NCBI RefSeq assembly: GCF_000332335.1
Contig: NZ_KB235948.1
Location: forward strand, 5,114,243 to 5,178,242
DNA: 64,000 nucleotides
Reading direction: 5' to 3'
From: Kamptonema formosum PCC 10802
Lineage (GTDB): Bacteria; Cyanobacteriota; Cyanobacteriia; Cyanobacteriales; Oscillatoriaceae
A program made the translations under genes and the position numbers. This document shows positions 8,794-17,916 of this stretch, piece after piece. Below the pieces are notes generated by a model, which worked only from the letters and a program-made list of their open reading frames with translations, had not been told where the DNA came from and made no database searches. The stretch's first letter is position 1. Each line of letters begins with the position of its first letter.

Positions 8794-9783
8794 TCATTTG
8801 GCAGATTCAGCCATTAGCTCTTGGAACCACTCATTGTCGTGAATCCCGTCAAAATCAGAGGTTGTTTTGGCAATTTCTCTTTTTTGAGGGTTGATTTTGA
8901 TGGCCCTTTTCAGGTTCTCTACTGCGGACTCAATATTGCCTTGCACTGCGTAGCAGCGAGCCTTTTCATACCAAGCGTCAGCGTAGTCAGAATTAATGCG
9001 CAGGGCTTGATTAAAAGCCTGGATTGCTTCGTCAAAGCGCTTCATCTTTGTGAGAACAACCCCTTTGGCACAACAAGACTTAAAGTCTTCAGGATCGGAT
9101 TGAATCGCTCTGTTATAAAACTCAATCGCATCCTCATAACGCCCTTCCAGCAAAAACTCGTTTCCTTGCTGGGAATACTGCTCAAAAACATTTTTCAGCA
9201 GGTCGCCTGTTTTAGTTTGAGCGTTCAGGGACTCTTCCAGGGTGTGGCGAGCCTCTGAGATGACATTTTGAGCGGCCATAGCCATTGAGATCAGCTCTTT
9301 TAATTGGGCAATATTTTCCCCTGACATGCTTGGCTGTGGCGGATGAGGGACCTCTGCCCCGCTTGGCAGTCCTGGCCCGATTGCTTTCTGGATCTCTGTT
9401 TTTATCTCGGGGACGAGTTCTTGTTTCACCTCCCCCTTGATCTGAGTGGCCAAACTCCGCCGCAACAGCCAAAGGCTGATAATTCCTGCTATGGGAAACA
9501 GGATCAGGAGAAACAGCAGGGCGTTCAAAAGGCCGGTCGTGAAGCCAAAGGAGCGGTTCACTTCCTTTTGCACTTCCTCTCGAATCCGGTCGTTTTGTCG
9601 TCGGTTTTGCAGTTCCCGGCGTTCCGGCTGCGACAGGGGTGGGTTGGCAGAGGGCGTGGCTTTGGGCGACGCCGCTGCTGGAGGACGGGCGGTTGGCGCA
9701 TTAGACTGCGCTTGCACTGTAGCCGCTCCCACAGACAGCAGCACGGTTGAGAGTGCGAAGGCAACTTGATTCTTTATCTTCAT
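8794..9783 (-). CDS. Exported, membrane-anchored TPR protein
   Basis: From ATG at 9783 the protein has a signal peptide (MKIKNQVAFALSTVLLSVGAA), a Pro/Ala linker, a charged helix (RRELQNRRQNDRIREEVQKEV), one strong membrane segment (~85-112, GLLNALLFLLILFPIAG), a coiled-coil-prone region, and at least three TPR units in the C-terminal half (GRYEDAIEFYNRAIQSDPED, KRFDEAIQAFNQALRINSDY, GNIESAVENLKRAIKINPQK). TPRs bind other proteins, so it is probably a scaffold at the membrane. The open frame continues upstream of 9783, but the signal peptide fixes the start. Its TPRs resemble those fused to the proteases at 12.4 and 19.1 kb, so it may belong to the same envelope system (inference). Confidence 0.8.
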   Translation of the reverse strand: MKIKNQVAFALSTVLLSVGAATVQAQSNAPTARPPAAASPKATPSANPPLSQPERRELQNRRQNDRIREEVQKEVNRSFGFTTGLLNALLFLLILFPIAGIISLWLLRRSLATQIKGEVKQELVPEIKTEIQKAIGPGLPSGAEVPHPPQPSMSGENIAQLKELISMAMAAQNVISEARHTLEESLNAQTKTGDLLKNVFEQYSQQGNEFLLEGRYEDAIEFYNRAIQSDPEDFKSCCAKGVVLTKMKRFDEAIQAFNQALRINSDYADAWYEKARCYAVQGNIESAVENLKRAIKINPQKREIAKTTSDFDGIHDNEWFQELMAESAK

Positions 9784-10452
9784 GGAACTTTGACCTGTGC
9801 CTCTAGAGAATTGAAAAGCTGATTTTCTCGAATCACATCCAAATCTGAGTCCGTTTTGGCGCGCTCCCGACCGGCGACTGCACCTGTGCCGACCGGGCGC
9901 TGCCGGTTTCAATGGCCAGCTCGACATGAGCGGGCGCAGCGCATGCCTTGTTATACCAAACATCGGGACCAGCGGGCGGACGCCTGTCCCAGCGGGACAT
10001 CGCTCCGTCACACCGGCACCCCACGCATACCTGTGGCCGGCACCAGCCACGAGAGCGCCTGATAGCAGCCGGCTTGTCAGCCCCCGCACCGCTTTCCGCC
10101 ATGCCACTGCCGAGATTATTCCAGATTGGCAGACCCTCTGGCTTGAATTCAACTGCTTTTTCATAAGATTTCCCCGCCTCTTGCTATCGCTGCCATTTTT
10201 CCAGGGCTGTGCCTCCATTGAGCGCCCATACAGTCTGGTTTCTGTCCACCTGGCTGGAGGCTCTCTCCTATTTTATATAAACTCCGTTTAATTCATCTTT
10301 TTTGTAGAACTGCGTTTACTTCTGCCGAGCTATTCATTATATTAACTAATAAAACGTAAATAATAGCGCTTCTCAGTGTGAGGCGGCACCGCTGTATCCC
10401 CTAGAAGGCCACCTCTGCCGAGGTCAGCCACAGGGGCGGCCCCTACGCCAAT

Positions 10453-10616
10453 GCCCATGTTAGGGGTTAGGGGTTAGGGGTTAGGGATTAGGGATTAGAG
10501 GAAAGCCAATGCCCCATGCCCCATGCCCCATGCCCAATCTCCAATCCAAAATCCAGGCATCCAAAATCCGGGCATCCCATGCCCAATGCCTAATTCCCCA
10601 TGCCCAATGCCCAGTT
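10453..10616. repeat. Heptamer tandem repeats (GTTAGGG, CCCATGC, CCCAATG)
   Basis: About six GTTAGGGG/GATTAGG units at 10457-10501 are followed by CCCATGC and CCAAAATCC-type units. They are typical cyanobacterial short tandem repeats; the telomere-like look is coincidental. Confidence 0.65.
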
Positions 10617-11267
10617 GGTTGTTCCGCTTTCGTCGTGAACGCGCCGTGTGTCTGCCGAGATGCAGCCAAAGAGAATGGCAACCCGCTGCCGGTGAGTATC
10701 GGGTCTTTTGACGTATTATCTTCAAATTCTGGTCGCTGTCAGTGACACAAATCACCGCACAGAGCGATCGCTGTTACAGCACCCCGATTTGTTCCATCCC
10801 GCAGGTTTTCCGGCAAACATTTCACGCGCTCCGCAGCGCCCCAAGGCTCGCCAACCCTGCCACTGCCGCTGGCAAGTAGCATGATATTCGTTGGATTGCT
10901 TTTAATTTATTGTTCTGGCCGCACCGGCGGGACACTTTCGCCGGCAACCCGCACCCCCTCCCCAGGGGCAAGGGCGAGCTTGGCGCGGAAACCGATAAAT
11001 GATAGCGATTTAACCAAAATTTAGATTAAAGCCCGCTTCTGCTGCCGGCTAGGCACAGCCAGAGTGTCCCGGGTGGCGGCTTCCCTTGGGCACCGGCAGC
11101 AGCGGAACGGCGCTCTGCTACAGCGCCTTTCCGGCGCAAAGAATCTCTAGCAAAGAATCTCTACCGGCACTCCGTGCTGGCACAGAGTGCCGGCAGGCCG
11201 CACCCCCGCCCTCTCAAAGTTCCACCGGCAAGGCAACTATGGCAATGGACAGTAAGTTTAGGACATT

Positions 11268-11300
11268 AGGACAGGCGAGACGCCTGTCCTACGTCCTGCG
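11268..11300. repeat. GGACAGGCG...CGCCTGTCC hairpin repeat
   Basis: AGGACAGGCGAGACGCCTGTCCTACGTCC, one of many copies of a short palindrome family in this window (others near 23290, 25940, 36355, 39580, 43590, 60430, 61080 and 61910). Confidence 0.65.
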
Positions 11301-11479
11301 GGTCTTTTTCCCGGCCTTTTCCTGCAGGATTGCCCTCAGAAGAGTAACAAAGCTTTACTAAAATTTACTAAAAACTGTTGCCAACTTTTTCCCGGCACTT
11401 TTGAGGGGAAGTTAGGATTAAAGAGGAGAAGATTTCTTTTTTCGCACACAGTTTCACGGCTATAAAACTCAATAATACT

Positions 11480-12106
11480 ATGAAACTGCGGTAACAGACA
11501 GCTATTCTGGCGGCAGTCGGGCTGGCCCTAGGGGCGACCGCCAGCCTCCCCCCGCCCAGTTGGGCGCAAGCCAAGCCTAAGTTTGTGTGGGAGCCCAACG
11601 GTGCCGGCACCCCAACCACCTATGCCATTCTCCAGCGCTACGGGCGTCTGGTGCGGGTTCGTGCGATCGTGTGGTTTTTCCGGGAGGCGGAAAAAACCCC
11701 CTGTCAGCGCTGTTGGGAGACGAGTGCCAATTTCCAAGAAGCATACCGGCTGGGGATTCTCAACTGCATCAACGCCGGCACTGTATATGGGCAACCCGTC
11801 ATCTGCACCACCAGCACCTTGGGGGGCGACTGCCAGATCGCCTTATTTACCCTCCGGTATCAGCAGGATGCCGCCCAAGTCCTGCAACGCCTGCGCGGCG
11901 TCCGCAAAGGAGCTGCCGGTCCGCTGCTGGAAAGTTCAGCAGATGAGCCAGAAAGCGGTGCTGTCGATATGAACCTGTTCCTGAAAACAGCACCCGCCGA
12001 GGAAGTACCTTACCCCACCCCCCAACAGGCCGGTGCCACACGAGGGCCAGATTTGCCTCCCTCACCGCCCAACTCACCGCCAAGCAATAGCGACTGGCTG
12101 TTTTAA
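11480..12106 (+). CDS. COP23-domain protein with in-frame TAA in its signal peptide
   Basis: From ATG 11480 the frame reads M-K-L-R-stop, then QTAILAAVGLALGATASLPP and SWAQA, clearly the rest of a signal peptide matching the intact paralogue at 17137 (MKLQSLTTILTAAALAIGAA). The TAA is at 11492-11494. The frame then stays open to 12106; the first usable start after the stop is GTG 11585, which would give a protein without a signal peptide. The domain keeps GQPVICTTS, GGDCQIALFTL and GPLLESSAD. The first family cysteine is replaced (FVWEPN where FQC is expected) and two extra cysteines appear (PCQRC, LNC). It ends with a Pro-rich tail and DWLF. Likely a decaying gene, unless the stop is a sequence error or is read through. 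Confidence 0.7.
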
Positions 12107-12201
12107 CCGGGCGAGAGGAAATTCGGCCCTCACCAAACAGCCGGTGCCGGTGAGGAAACTCGGTCAAAATTAAAAGCACAACGCCTCTACTTTTGAGAAT
12201 C

Positions 12202-12212
12202 TGTGTTATAAT
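12202..12212 (+). promoter_or_regulatory. Extended -10 promoter upstream of the protease-TPR gene
   Basis: TGTTATAAT (TG, one base, then TATAAT at 12207-12212). No good -35 box is visible. It predicts a leader of about 140 bases before ATG 12361. Confidence 0.45.
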
Positions 12213-12360
12213 AGTATATCGTTGAAAACCCAGACCTTGAGATTTGATCCCAAGGCGGCTGAAAGGGCAATGCTCTTTGAGTGGCGAAGGAAAGCTGTTT
12301 TCCCCGCACAGCGCCGGGGCGTTGCTGACTGTAGCGTTCAGTCTCTTAGAGGAGTAGATA

Positions 12361-13641
12361 ATGAGATTCTATTATGGACTGCCGGCAGCGCTCATCGGAG
12401 CGGCAATCGTGATAGTGCAGCCTCAAGTGGCTGCAGCATTTAATCCAGATGAAGCCAAGGAAATTGCCAAAGAAATTACCGTTCTAATTCCTGAGACATT
12501 GGCTGACGGCAAGGAGGCGAACGGCTCTGGGTCAATTATTGCAAGAGAGGGTAACACTTACACTGTCCTCACAGCCTATCATGTGGTGTGTAAAGACCAA
12601 AATGACCAGTGCCAGAAGCCTCGCAATCAACTGAGGGCTGTCACTCCAGACGGTGAAGAGTATCCGCTAAATTTCAGTACGGTAAGAAAAATCCCTGGTG
12701 TGGACTTGGCGGTTTTTCAATTCACCAGCAACAAAAATTACAGAGTTGCAATACTGGGCAATTACGAGTTGACAGGAGATCAGTTTATTTTTGCTTCGGG
12801 ATGGCCAGATCCAAAATTAAGCGGCGATAGCCAGCGCAAGCGCCATTTCAACATTGGGAAAGTTATCCCCCAGGAAATCGTACCTTTGCTAAAGATATTT
12901 GAAGCTTCTCTGGGATACGACCTGCTTTATACCAGCATCACTTATGGGGGCATGAGCGGCGGGCCGGTGTTAGATACCGAGGGGCGAGTGATTGGTGTTC
13001 ACGGACAGAATGAGGGAGAGCGAGTGGACGACGAACAGTCTGGGGGGGGGAAGGTTCGGCTGCCGATTGGATTTAGTGCCGCTATTCCTGTCCGCACTTT
13101 TGTGAGTCTAGCCCCGCAGGCAGGAATTCAGGGTAGCTTTAGAGTAGAAACGTCTCCTCCAACTCCCGTATCGCTGGAAAAAATTGGGGAAGAATATTAT
13201 GACAATTTGGATTTTCCAGATCCCGACGAAAAAAATGCCTTAGTCTGGGCTAACCAAGCCAATAAAATGTGGAGGTTAGGACAGTTAGCGCTCGCCTACG
13301 GTTCCTATGAAAAAGCGCTGGAAATCAAGCAGAACTTTTATCAAGCTTGGTATGGCAAAGGTTTGGTGCTCACCTACTGGAAAAAGTTTCCAGAAGCGCT
13401 GCAAGCTTATGAAGAAGCCCTGAAAATCGCTCCCAACTCCAACGCTCGGCAGTTGCGAGACAAACTGAAGCAGTACCTGGATGGGACAGCCTCCCAAAGC
13501 CAGCCACCGGCACCGGCTCCAGGAACCGCCCTCCCAGAATCCTCAGCGCCGGCCACCACTCCCTTGCCGGCGCAACCGCCACAGCCCCAGCCGGTTCCCC
13601 CTCCCCAGCAACAGCCACCGGCACAGGAGCCGCTTTGGTGA
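12361..13641 (+). CDS. Exported trypsin-like serine protease with TPRs and Pro-rich tail
   Basis: Signal peptide (MRFYYGLPAALIGAAIVIV, cut after AAA). The S1 protease domain has His74 in TAYHVV, Asp115 in GVDLAVFQF and Ser199 in GMSGGP. Two TPR-like units follow at ~295-360 (GQLALAYGSYEKALEIKQNF, KKFPEALQAYEEALKIAPNS), then a Pro/Gln-rich tail of ~55 residues ending in PLW. The start has a good Shine-Dalgarno site (AGAGGAG). The N-terminus is nearly the same as that of the protease at 19120 (MRFPYGLPAALIGAA), so the two are close paralogues. TPRs on a secreted protease suggest binding to a peptide or partner. It sits between COP23 and a barrel protein. Confidence 0.9.
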   Translation: MRFYYGLPAALIGAAIVIVQPQVAAAFNPDEAKEIAKEITVLIPETLADGKEANGSGSIIAREGNTYTVLTAYHVVCKDQNDQCQKPRNQLRAVTPDGEEYPLNFSTVRKIPGVDLAVFQFTSNKNYRVAILGNYELTGDQFIFASGWPDPKLSGDSQRKRHFNIGKVIPQEIVPLLKIFEASLGYDLLYTSITYGGMSGGPVLDTEGRVIGVHGQNEGERVDDEQSGGGKVRLPIGFSAAIPVRTFVSLAPQAGIQGSFRVETSPPTPVSLEKIGEEYYDNLDFPDPDEKNALVWANQANKMWRLGQLALAYGSYEKALEIKQNFYQAWYGKGLVLTYWKKFPEALQAYEEALKIAPNSNARQLRDKLKQYLDGTASQSQPPAPAPGTALPESSAPATTPLPAQPPQPQPVPPPQQQPPAQEPLW

Positions 13642-13653
13642 TCGGGGAAGAGG

Positions 13654-13900
13654 TGGGGTGCGTTCCCTCTCAGGAAAGGCACCTCAATCGGGAAGAGTGA
13701 GATAGGGAACGCACCCTACGAGTTACTGCGCCCAAGATAGGTATAAACGGTGTGCGGGGAGGGGGAGCCACCCTCGTTTCAGGCGGATGCGCAACAGCCG
13801 GGGGTAGGGTGCGTTCCCTCTCAGGGAAGGCACCTGAATCGGGAAGAGTGGGATAGGGAACGCACCCTACGAATTACTGCGCCCAAGATAGGTATAAACG
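13654..13900. repeat. Two ~97-bp direct repeats, each with a GTGCGTTCCC...GGGAACGCAC palindrome
   Basis: Copies at about 13654-13749 and 13804-13900 are nearly identical (a few substitutions and indels). Each contains an inverted repeat and ends in GCCCAAGATAGGTATAAACG. They fill the gap before the SLH-barrel gene. Confidence 0.75.
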
Positions 13901-13978
13901 TGACAAATTGGTTTACTATAAAATAAATTTTCAGAATTTGCCCAATCTCCGTGTGAGGAATGAGATGTGAGTGGAGCC

Positions 13979-15970
13979 ATGAAACACGCCAAAACCAGAG
14001 CCTGCCTCCTGATTAGTTCCCTGTTAAGCAGCGCTGTCTTATACAATACAGCTAGCTACGCCACCCCTGAAACTGCTGTCACGCCCAGACCCCAAATGGG
14101 TGAGACACCCCCCCCAGAAGCACCGGCACCCGCTATAGCCGGTGTGGCACCCAGAACGACGGAAATTTCCCCGCAGCCGGCACCCAGTACCGCGCCGGCT
14201 GAGGCGAGCCCGTTTCCTAGCTGGCTGCCGGCAGCAGCTGAATTGCAACCTGCTTCCGCCCCCGCACCGGCAGTTCTTGCCGCCGAAATAGCACCGGCTC
14301 CAACCGGCTCGGACCCCCCAGCAGCAACGGATTCGCCGGCATTTCAGACATCCCCACCGGCACAGGCGCAGCCCGCTGACACCGGCACGGCTGAATTGCC
14401 GGCTGCACAGATTAACCAACAGCCCGCCGAATTGGGAAAACTTTCTTTGGAGCCGGCACCGGCTCCCACAGCAGCACAGTCAGCGCTGCTGCTACAAATA
14501 CAAAAAAGCGCGCACTCCGCTAACTCTATTTTACCGCAACCGGCACCAGAAATAGCACAAGGAATTGTATTTCCTGACGTGAGGGGGCACTGGGCGCAAA
14601 GCTTCATCGAAGCTCTAGCAGCGCGGGATATTATTCGCGGATTTCCCGACGGCACCTTCCGCCCTGACGAACCAGTAACGCGGGCGCAGTTTGCGGCAAT
14701 GGTTCGCAAAGCTTTTCCGAGAAATCCCATTCGCAGCGCCGTTGAATTCGTCGATGTGCCCAGCTTTTACTGGGGGCACACCGCCATTCAGGAAGCCTAC
14801 AGTATCGGGTTCTTAGAAGGCTATCCGAACCGGGTTTTCCAGCCGGATCAAAATATCCCTCGCGGTCAAGTTCTAGTTTCTCTGGGAAACGGGCTGAATT
14901 TGACAGCAAAAGCTGACCCGAGAGCGATTTTAACCGCTTCTTTTCAGGATGCCGGTCAAATTGCCAGTTACGCCATCAACAGCATCGCCGCCGCCACCGA
15001 AAATCGCCTGGTTGTGAATTATCCGAGTGTCGCGTTTCTCAATCCGAACCAGATAGCCAGCCGGGCGGAAGTGGCAGCATTTATCTACCAAGCCTTAGTC
15101 AGCGCGGGAACAGCGCCGGCACTTCCAGCCTCAGACATTGCCACCCAGTATATTGTCGGCTACCAGCCGCCGGTGGCGCAACAGCCACAACCCCCGATAC
15201 CGCCCAGACCGCAACCCACAGAAACGGCTGAAGTCTTGCGCCAGCGGTTTCGCCTCCGAGAGCCGGCAACCCTGCAAGCGCCAACCGTTAGCGCTGTCTC
15301 CACACCGGGTTCCAGTTCCGGTTCCCCCACAGCTTTCGGCGCGAGTTGGGGTCGGGGTTTTCTGGGAGCTGGCTTTCAAGAAAGAACGCGCTATACTAAC
15401 GACGCAGATGGCAGCATTTCCCTGGGGATTGGGTTGGGAGACGCCAAAAAAACAGTGGGGGTGGAAGTCACTGCTGGGGTTTACAGTCTGTTTGGCGACG
15501 ATTCTTTCCAGCGCGGAGGCATCAGCTTCAAGGCGCACCGCTTGCTCCCGCAAAACTTTGCGGTTGCTGTGGGGGTGGAAAACGCGATTATCTGGGGCAG
15601 TACGGATGCCGGCAGCAGCGTTTACGGTGTGGTAAGCAAAATTTTCCAGCTGCGAGAGAACCCAAGAGAACCCTTCAGCCAGCTTACCGCATCTGTGGGC
15701 TTGGGAGGCGGTCGTTTCCGCTCGGAAAATGACATTAACAATGGTGAAGACTCTGTTAATGTATTTGGGAGTGTCGGTTTGCGCGTCGCTGAGCCGGTGT
15801 CTCTGATTGCCGACTGGACGGGTCAAGATTTGACCATAGGCGCTTCTATTGTACCCTTCCGGAATGTTCCGCTGGTTATCACGCCAGCTGTTGCCGACAT
15901 TACCGACAATGCCGGTGATGGTGCCCGTTTTATTCTCGGTGTCGGGTATAACTTTACCTTTGGGCGATAA
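13979..15970 (+). CDS. Exported protein with three SLH domains and a C-terminal outer-membrane-type beta-barrel
   Basis: Signal peptide (MKHAKTRACLLISSLLSSAVLYNTASYA), then ~150 residues of Pro/Ala-rich linker. Three SLH units follow: VFPDVRGHWAQSFIEALAA with GFPDGTFRPDEPVTRAQFAA; FVDVPSFYWGHTAIQEAYSI with GYPNRVFQPDQNIPRGQ; and a weaker third. SLH domains in cyanobacteria tether proteins to the cell-wall polymer. After a second Pro-rich linker comes a ~215-residue domain of alternating hydrophobic/polar strands ending in YNFTFGR, like a beta-barrel. It is not the OprB barrel usually coupled to SLH in cyanobacterial porins. The barrel is clearly paralogous to the one at 21006-22055. GTG 13967 is an alternative start. 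Confidence 0.85.
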   Translation: MKHAKTRACLLISSLLSSAVLYNTASYATPETAVTPRPQMGETPPPEAPAPAIAGVAPRTTEISPQPAPSTAPAEASPFPSWLPAAAELQPASAPAPAVLAAEIAPAPTGSDPPAATDSPAFQTSPPAQAQPADTGTAELPAAQINQQPAELGKLSLEPAPAPTAAQSALLLQIQKSAHSANSILPQPAPEIAQGIVFPDVRGHWAQSFIEALAARDIIRGFPDGTFRPDEPVTRAQFAAMVRKAFPRNPIRSAVEFVDVPSFYWGHTAIQEAYSIGFLEGYPNRVFQPDQNIPRGQVLVSLGNGLNLTAKADPRAILTASFQDAGQIASYAINSIAAATENRLVVNYPSVAFLNPNQIASRAEVAAFIYQALVSAGTAPALPASDIATQYIVGYQPPVAQQPQPPIPPRPQPTETAEVLRQRFRLREPATLQAPTVSAVSTPGSSSGSPTAFGASWGRGFLGAGFQERTRYTNDADGSISLGIGLGDAKKTVGVEVTAGVYSLFGDDSFQRGGISFKAHRLLPQNFAVAVGVENAIIWGSTDAGSSVYGVVSKIFQLRENPREPFSQLTASVGLGGGRFRSENDINNGEDSVNVFGSVGLRVAEPVSLIADWTGQDLTIGASIVPFRNVPLVITPAVADITDNAGDGARFILGVGYNFTFGR

Positions 15971-15987
15971 CTTCTCCCACCTGCGCT

Positions 15988-16084
15988 AGTAGGGTGCGTC
16001 TCCGGGAACGCACTTTATGTTTAGGAAGGAGGCAGCTCCTCCTACTTTCGTTCCCAGGCGGAGCCTGGGAACGAGAGCAAACGA
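15988..16084. repeat. Cluster of palindromic intergenic repeats
   Basis: GTAGGGTGCG...GGGAACGCAC (15990-16014), then GGAGGCAGCTCCTCC and TTCCCAGGCGGAGCCTGGGAACGAG (16026-16075), with a duplicated ACGAGAGCAA at the end. Confidence 0.6.
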
Positions 16085-16117
16085 GAGCAATTTGTCAGTT
16101 TAATGAAGGAGAAAAAA

Positions 16118-16729
16118 GTGGTCAAATATTTTTCCGCTCATTTGAATGCCGGGCTGGCTTTAGGGGCTTTCCTGATGGTTTTGCAGACGGCATCCCCCGC
16201 ACCGGCTCAAAATGGCAACCAGTCAGATGGTACCAACCCAATTCCCACAACGAGCGATATTGCCGGTGGGGCTTTCACCACAACAACAGGAGCGGGGGAA
16301 ACCCAAACTGTATTTACAGGTGGCGCTACCGCCCAAACAAGTGTTAACCAAGCCGCTGCCACTGTCAGCACCCAGCTGAGTGCCGGCAGCATAAGTGCGG
16401 TTTCAGGCGGCTCTATTTCCGCATCCGCACAGACTGCTGTCTACAATATCCTGACGGCAAATGCTGATGTGGGCGCTAGCCTTAGCACCGTGGCAAATGC
16501 TCTCACTTCTGCGCCCGGAGCACCGCCGGCTAGTGCTGTGCAAGCTTTGTTGGACGGTTTGCGAGGTTTGTTGAGGGGCGGCAAGGTAACGCCGGCTAAG
16601 TTATTATCGGCAATTCGAGCTTATAATGCTACAATTGACGCTAGCAATGCAGCGTTTTTGTCTAGCCCTCCCGCTGAATTGCTCGCGATTCAGGCGGCGC
16701 TGTCTAAATTGATTGCGGCGGCTGGGTGA
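16118..16729 (+). CDS. Exported Ala/Thr/Ser-rich protein with a conserved C-terminal helical domain
   Basis: I do not recognise a named family. GTG 16118 is chosen because AAGGAG (16106-16111) lies six bases upstream and gives MVKYFSAHLNAGLALGAFLMVL, a good signal peptide ending in AQ; ATG 16103 would put the Shine-Dalgarno inside the gene. The mature part is low in charge and rich in T, G, S and A. The last ~65 residues (GLRGLLRGGKVTPAKLLSAI, RAYNATIDASNAAFLSSPP, AELLAIQAALSKL) match the C-terminus of the Pro-rich protein at 22163-23182. Both are the last gene of their cassette, just downstream of the barrel gene, so a role together with the barrel is likely (inference). Confidence 0.75.
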   Translation: MVKYFSAHLNAGLALGAFLMVLQTASPAPAQNGNQSDGTNPIPTTSDIAGGAFTTTTGAGETQTVFTGGATAQTSVNQAAATVSTQLSAGSISAVSGGSISASAQTAVYNILTANADVGASLSTVANALTSAPGAPPASAVQALLDGLRGLLRGGKVTPAKLLSAIRAYNATIDASNAAFLSSPPAELLAIQAALSKLIAAAG

Positions 16730-17036
16730 TATAGCAGTAGGGTGCGTTCCTTATCCCACCGGCATCGATAGAGGTGCGTTCCCGTTCGAGGGAACGCAGC
16801 CTACCCCTGGGGATTTGTGTGTAAACCGCAGCTCCCGGGACTGGGGGCGGGCACAATGGACCACCCACCGGCAACTGCCCCCACGGTGTCCCGCTCCCTC
16901 TCTCCCCGCTCCCAATCCCAGTAAAATTCATCTGTTTTGTCGCTAATTACACTGCCTGTGGGAAGGTGCGTGTTGGCCAGGTTCAGCAGGTTGACCCTCA
17001 ATATTACAAAATATTAAATTTTTCAAAAAAAAAATT
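16730..17036. other. Intergenic region with palindromic repeats
   Basis: GTGCGTTCC-type inverted repeats at 16738-16804; no gene seen. TTGACCCTC occurs at 16991-16999 and again at 17100-17108, on either side of the palindrome at 17037-17077. Confidence 0.5.
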
Positions 17037-17077
17037 TTTCCCCGGCGTATCGAGTTTAACTCGATACGCCGGGGAAA
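17037..17077. promoter_or_regulatory. Perfect 20-bp-arm palindrome upstream of the COP23 gene
   Basis: TTTCCCCGGCGTATCGAGTT, one central T, then the exact inverse. A run of ten As lies just to the left, which would be a T run after the hairpin on the minus strand only. It could be a terminator read on the minus strand, an operator, or a cruciform site. It ends 59 bases before ATG 17137. Confidence 0.6.
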
Positions 17078-17136
17078 TTTACAGGCTGTCAGCCAGAAAT
17101 TGACCCTCTTCTTATTTACTGGGACAGTATTCTGCC

Positions 17137-17796
17137 ATGAAATTGCAATCCCTAACAACCATTTTAACAGCAGCCGCGCTGGCCATCGGTGCGGCAGCCT
17201 CCTTGCAGCGACCCAGCCAAGCTCAAAATACCACTTTCCAATGCGGTGTTTGGGTGAATGGCCCTAATGCGGGCGTGCCAGTGACCTACGCCAGCACGCC
17301 ACGGGGAGTGGTTCCAATCATCAACTGGGTTTCCGATCATTTCAACGATTCGGGCTACACGCCGATGCGACGCTGCCTGGAAGTAACCAGCCGGTTCCAG
17401 AGCGCCTATAACAACGGCACCTTGAATTATATCACCACAGGGGTAAAAAATGGCCAGCCGGTGGTGTGCGTTACCAGCGCCAGCAACGGGCCCTGCAGCA
17501 GTATTTTATTCACCCTCAAGCCGGGAACGGATGCCAGTCGAACCTTGCAAGCGATCTTTGACATCCAGAATATGGGTGCGGCGGCGGCTCCCCTGTATGA
17601 ATCCGATTCAACCTATATTGACATGAAGGCTGTCCTCAGCTCAGGTCGAACGGTGGAAGGAAATCAGATAAATGCGGCAGGAGACAGCAGCGCCCCTAGC
17701 GCCCCCGTGGCTCAGCCAGCTGCACCGGCAGCTGCGCCGAGCGTGACATCGCCTGCAGCACAGCCGAGCAATCCCGGGAGCGGCAGAACGTGGTAG
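17137..17796 (+). CDS. COP23-domain protein, intact exported form
   Basis: Signal peptide MKLQSLTTILTAAALAIGAA with cleavage after SQA. A COP23 domain of ~130 residues has the four cysteines (TFQC, RRC, VVC, GPC) and PLYESDSTYIDM at its end, then a ~55-residue Ala/Pro-rich tail ending GRTW. The family is named after a 23-kDa membrane protein of the cyanobacterium RF-1 with circadian abundance. The four cysteines probably form two disulfides in the periplasm or outside the cell (inference). TTGACC at 17100-17105 may be a -35 box. It is the first gene of cassette B; the next gene, a protease, starts after about 110-120 bases. Confidence 0.9.
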   Translation: MKLQSLTTILTAAALAIGAAASLQRPSQAQNTTFQCGVWVNGPNAGVPVTYASTPRGVVPIINWVSDHFNDSGYTPMRRCLEVTSRFQSAYNNGTLNYITTGVKNGQPVVCVTSASNGPCSSILFTLKPGTDASRTLQAIFDIQNMGAAAAPLYESDSTYIDMKAVLSSGRTVEGNQINAAGDSSAPSAPVAQPAAPAAAPSVTSPAAQPSNPGSGRTW

Positions 17797-17916
17797 GCAC
17801 GCTCGCGTCCTCCCCGACACTCTCGTTGAGGGCGGGCCAAAGGCCCGCCCCCTTGGCGGGGGAGCGAAGAGTTTGATAAATTCCCCTGACAACCAAAGAG
17901 AATTAAAGTGACAGCA

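Larger units (their letters stand above)
9784..11479. other. Long gene-free region (about 1.7 kb)
   Basis: Several overlapping open frames on both strands (for example 9926-10291) show no domain, no consistent start and no plausible codon pattern. Identifiable content is heptamer repeats (10453-10616) and a GGACAGGCG hairpin (11268-11300). A HIP1 octamer lies near 10763. Confidence 0.55.

Noticed and set aside
10457..10501. Telomere-like TTAGGGG repeats (also 29532-29579)
   Set aside because: They fit the cyanobacterial heptamer repeat class, lie inside a chromosome-like region and are short.
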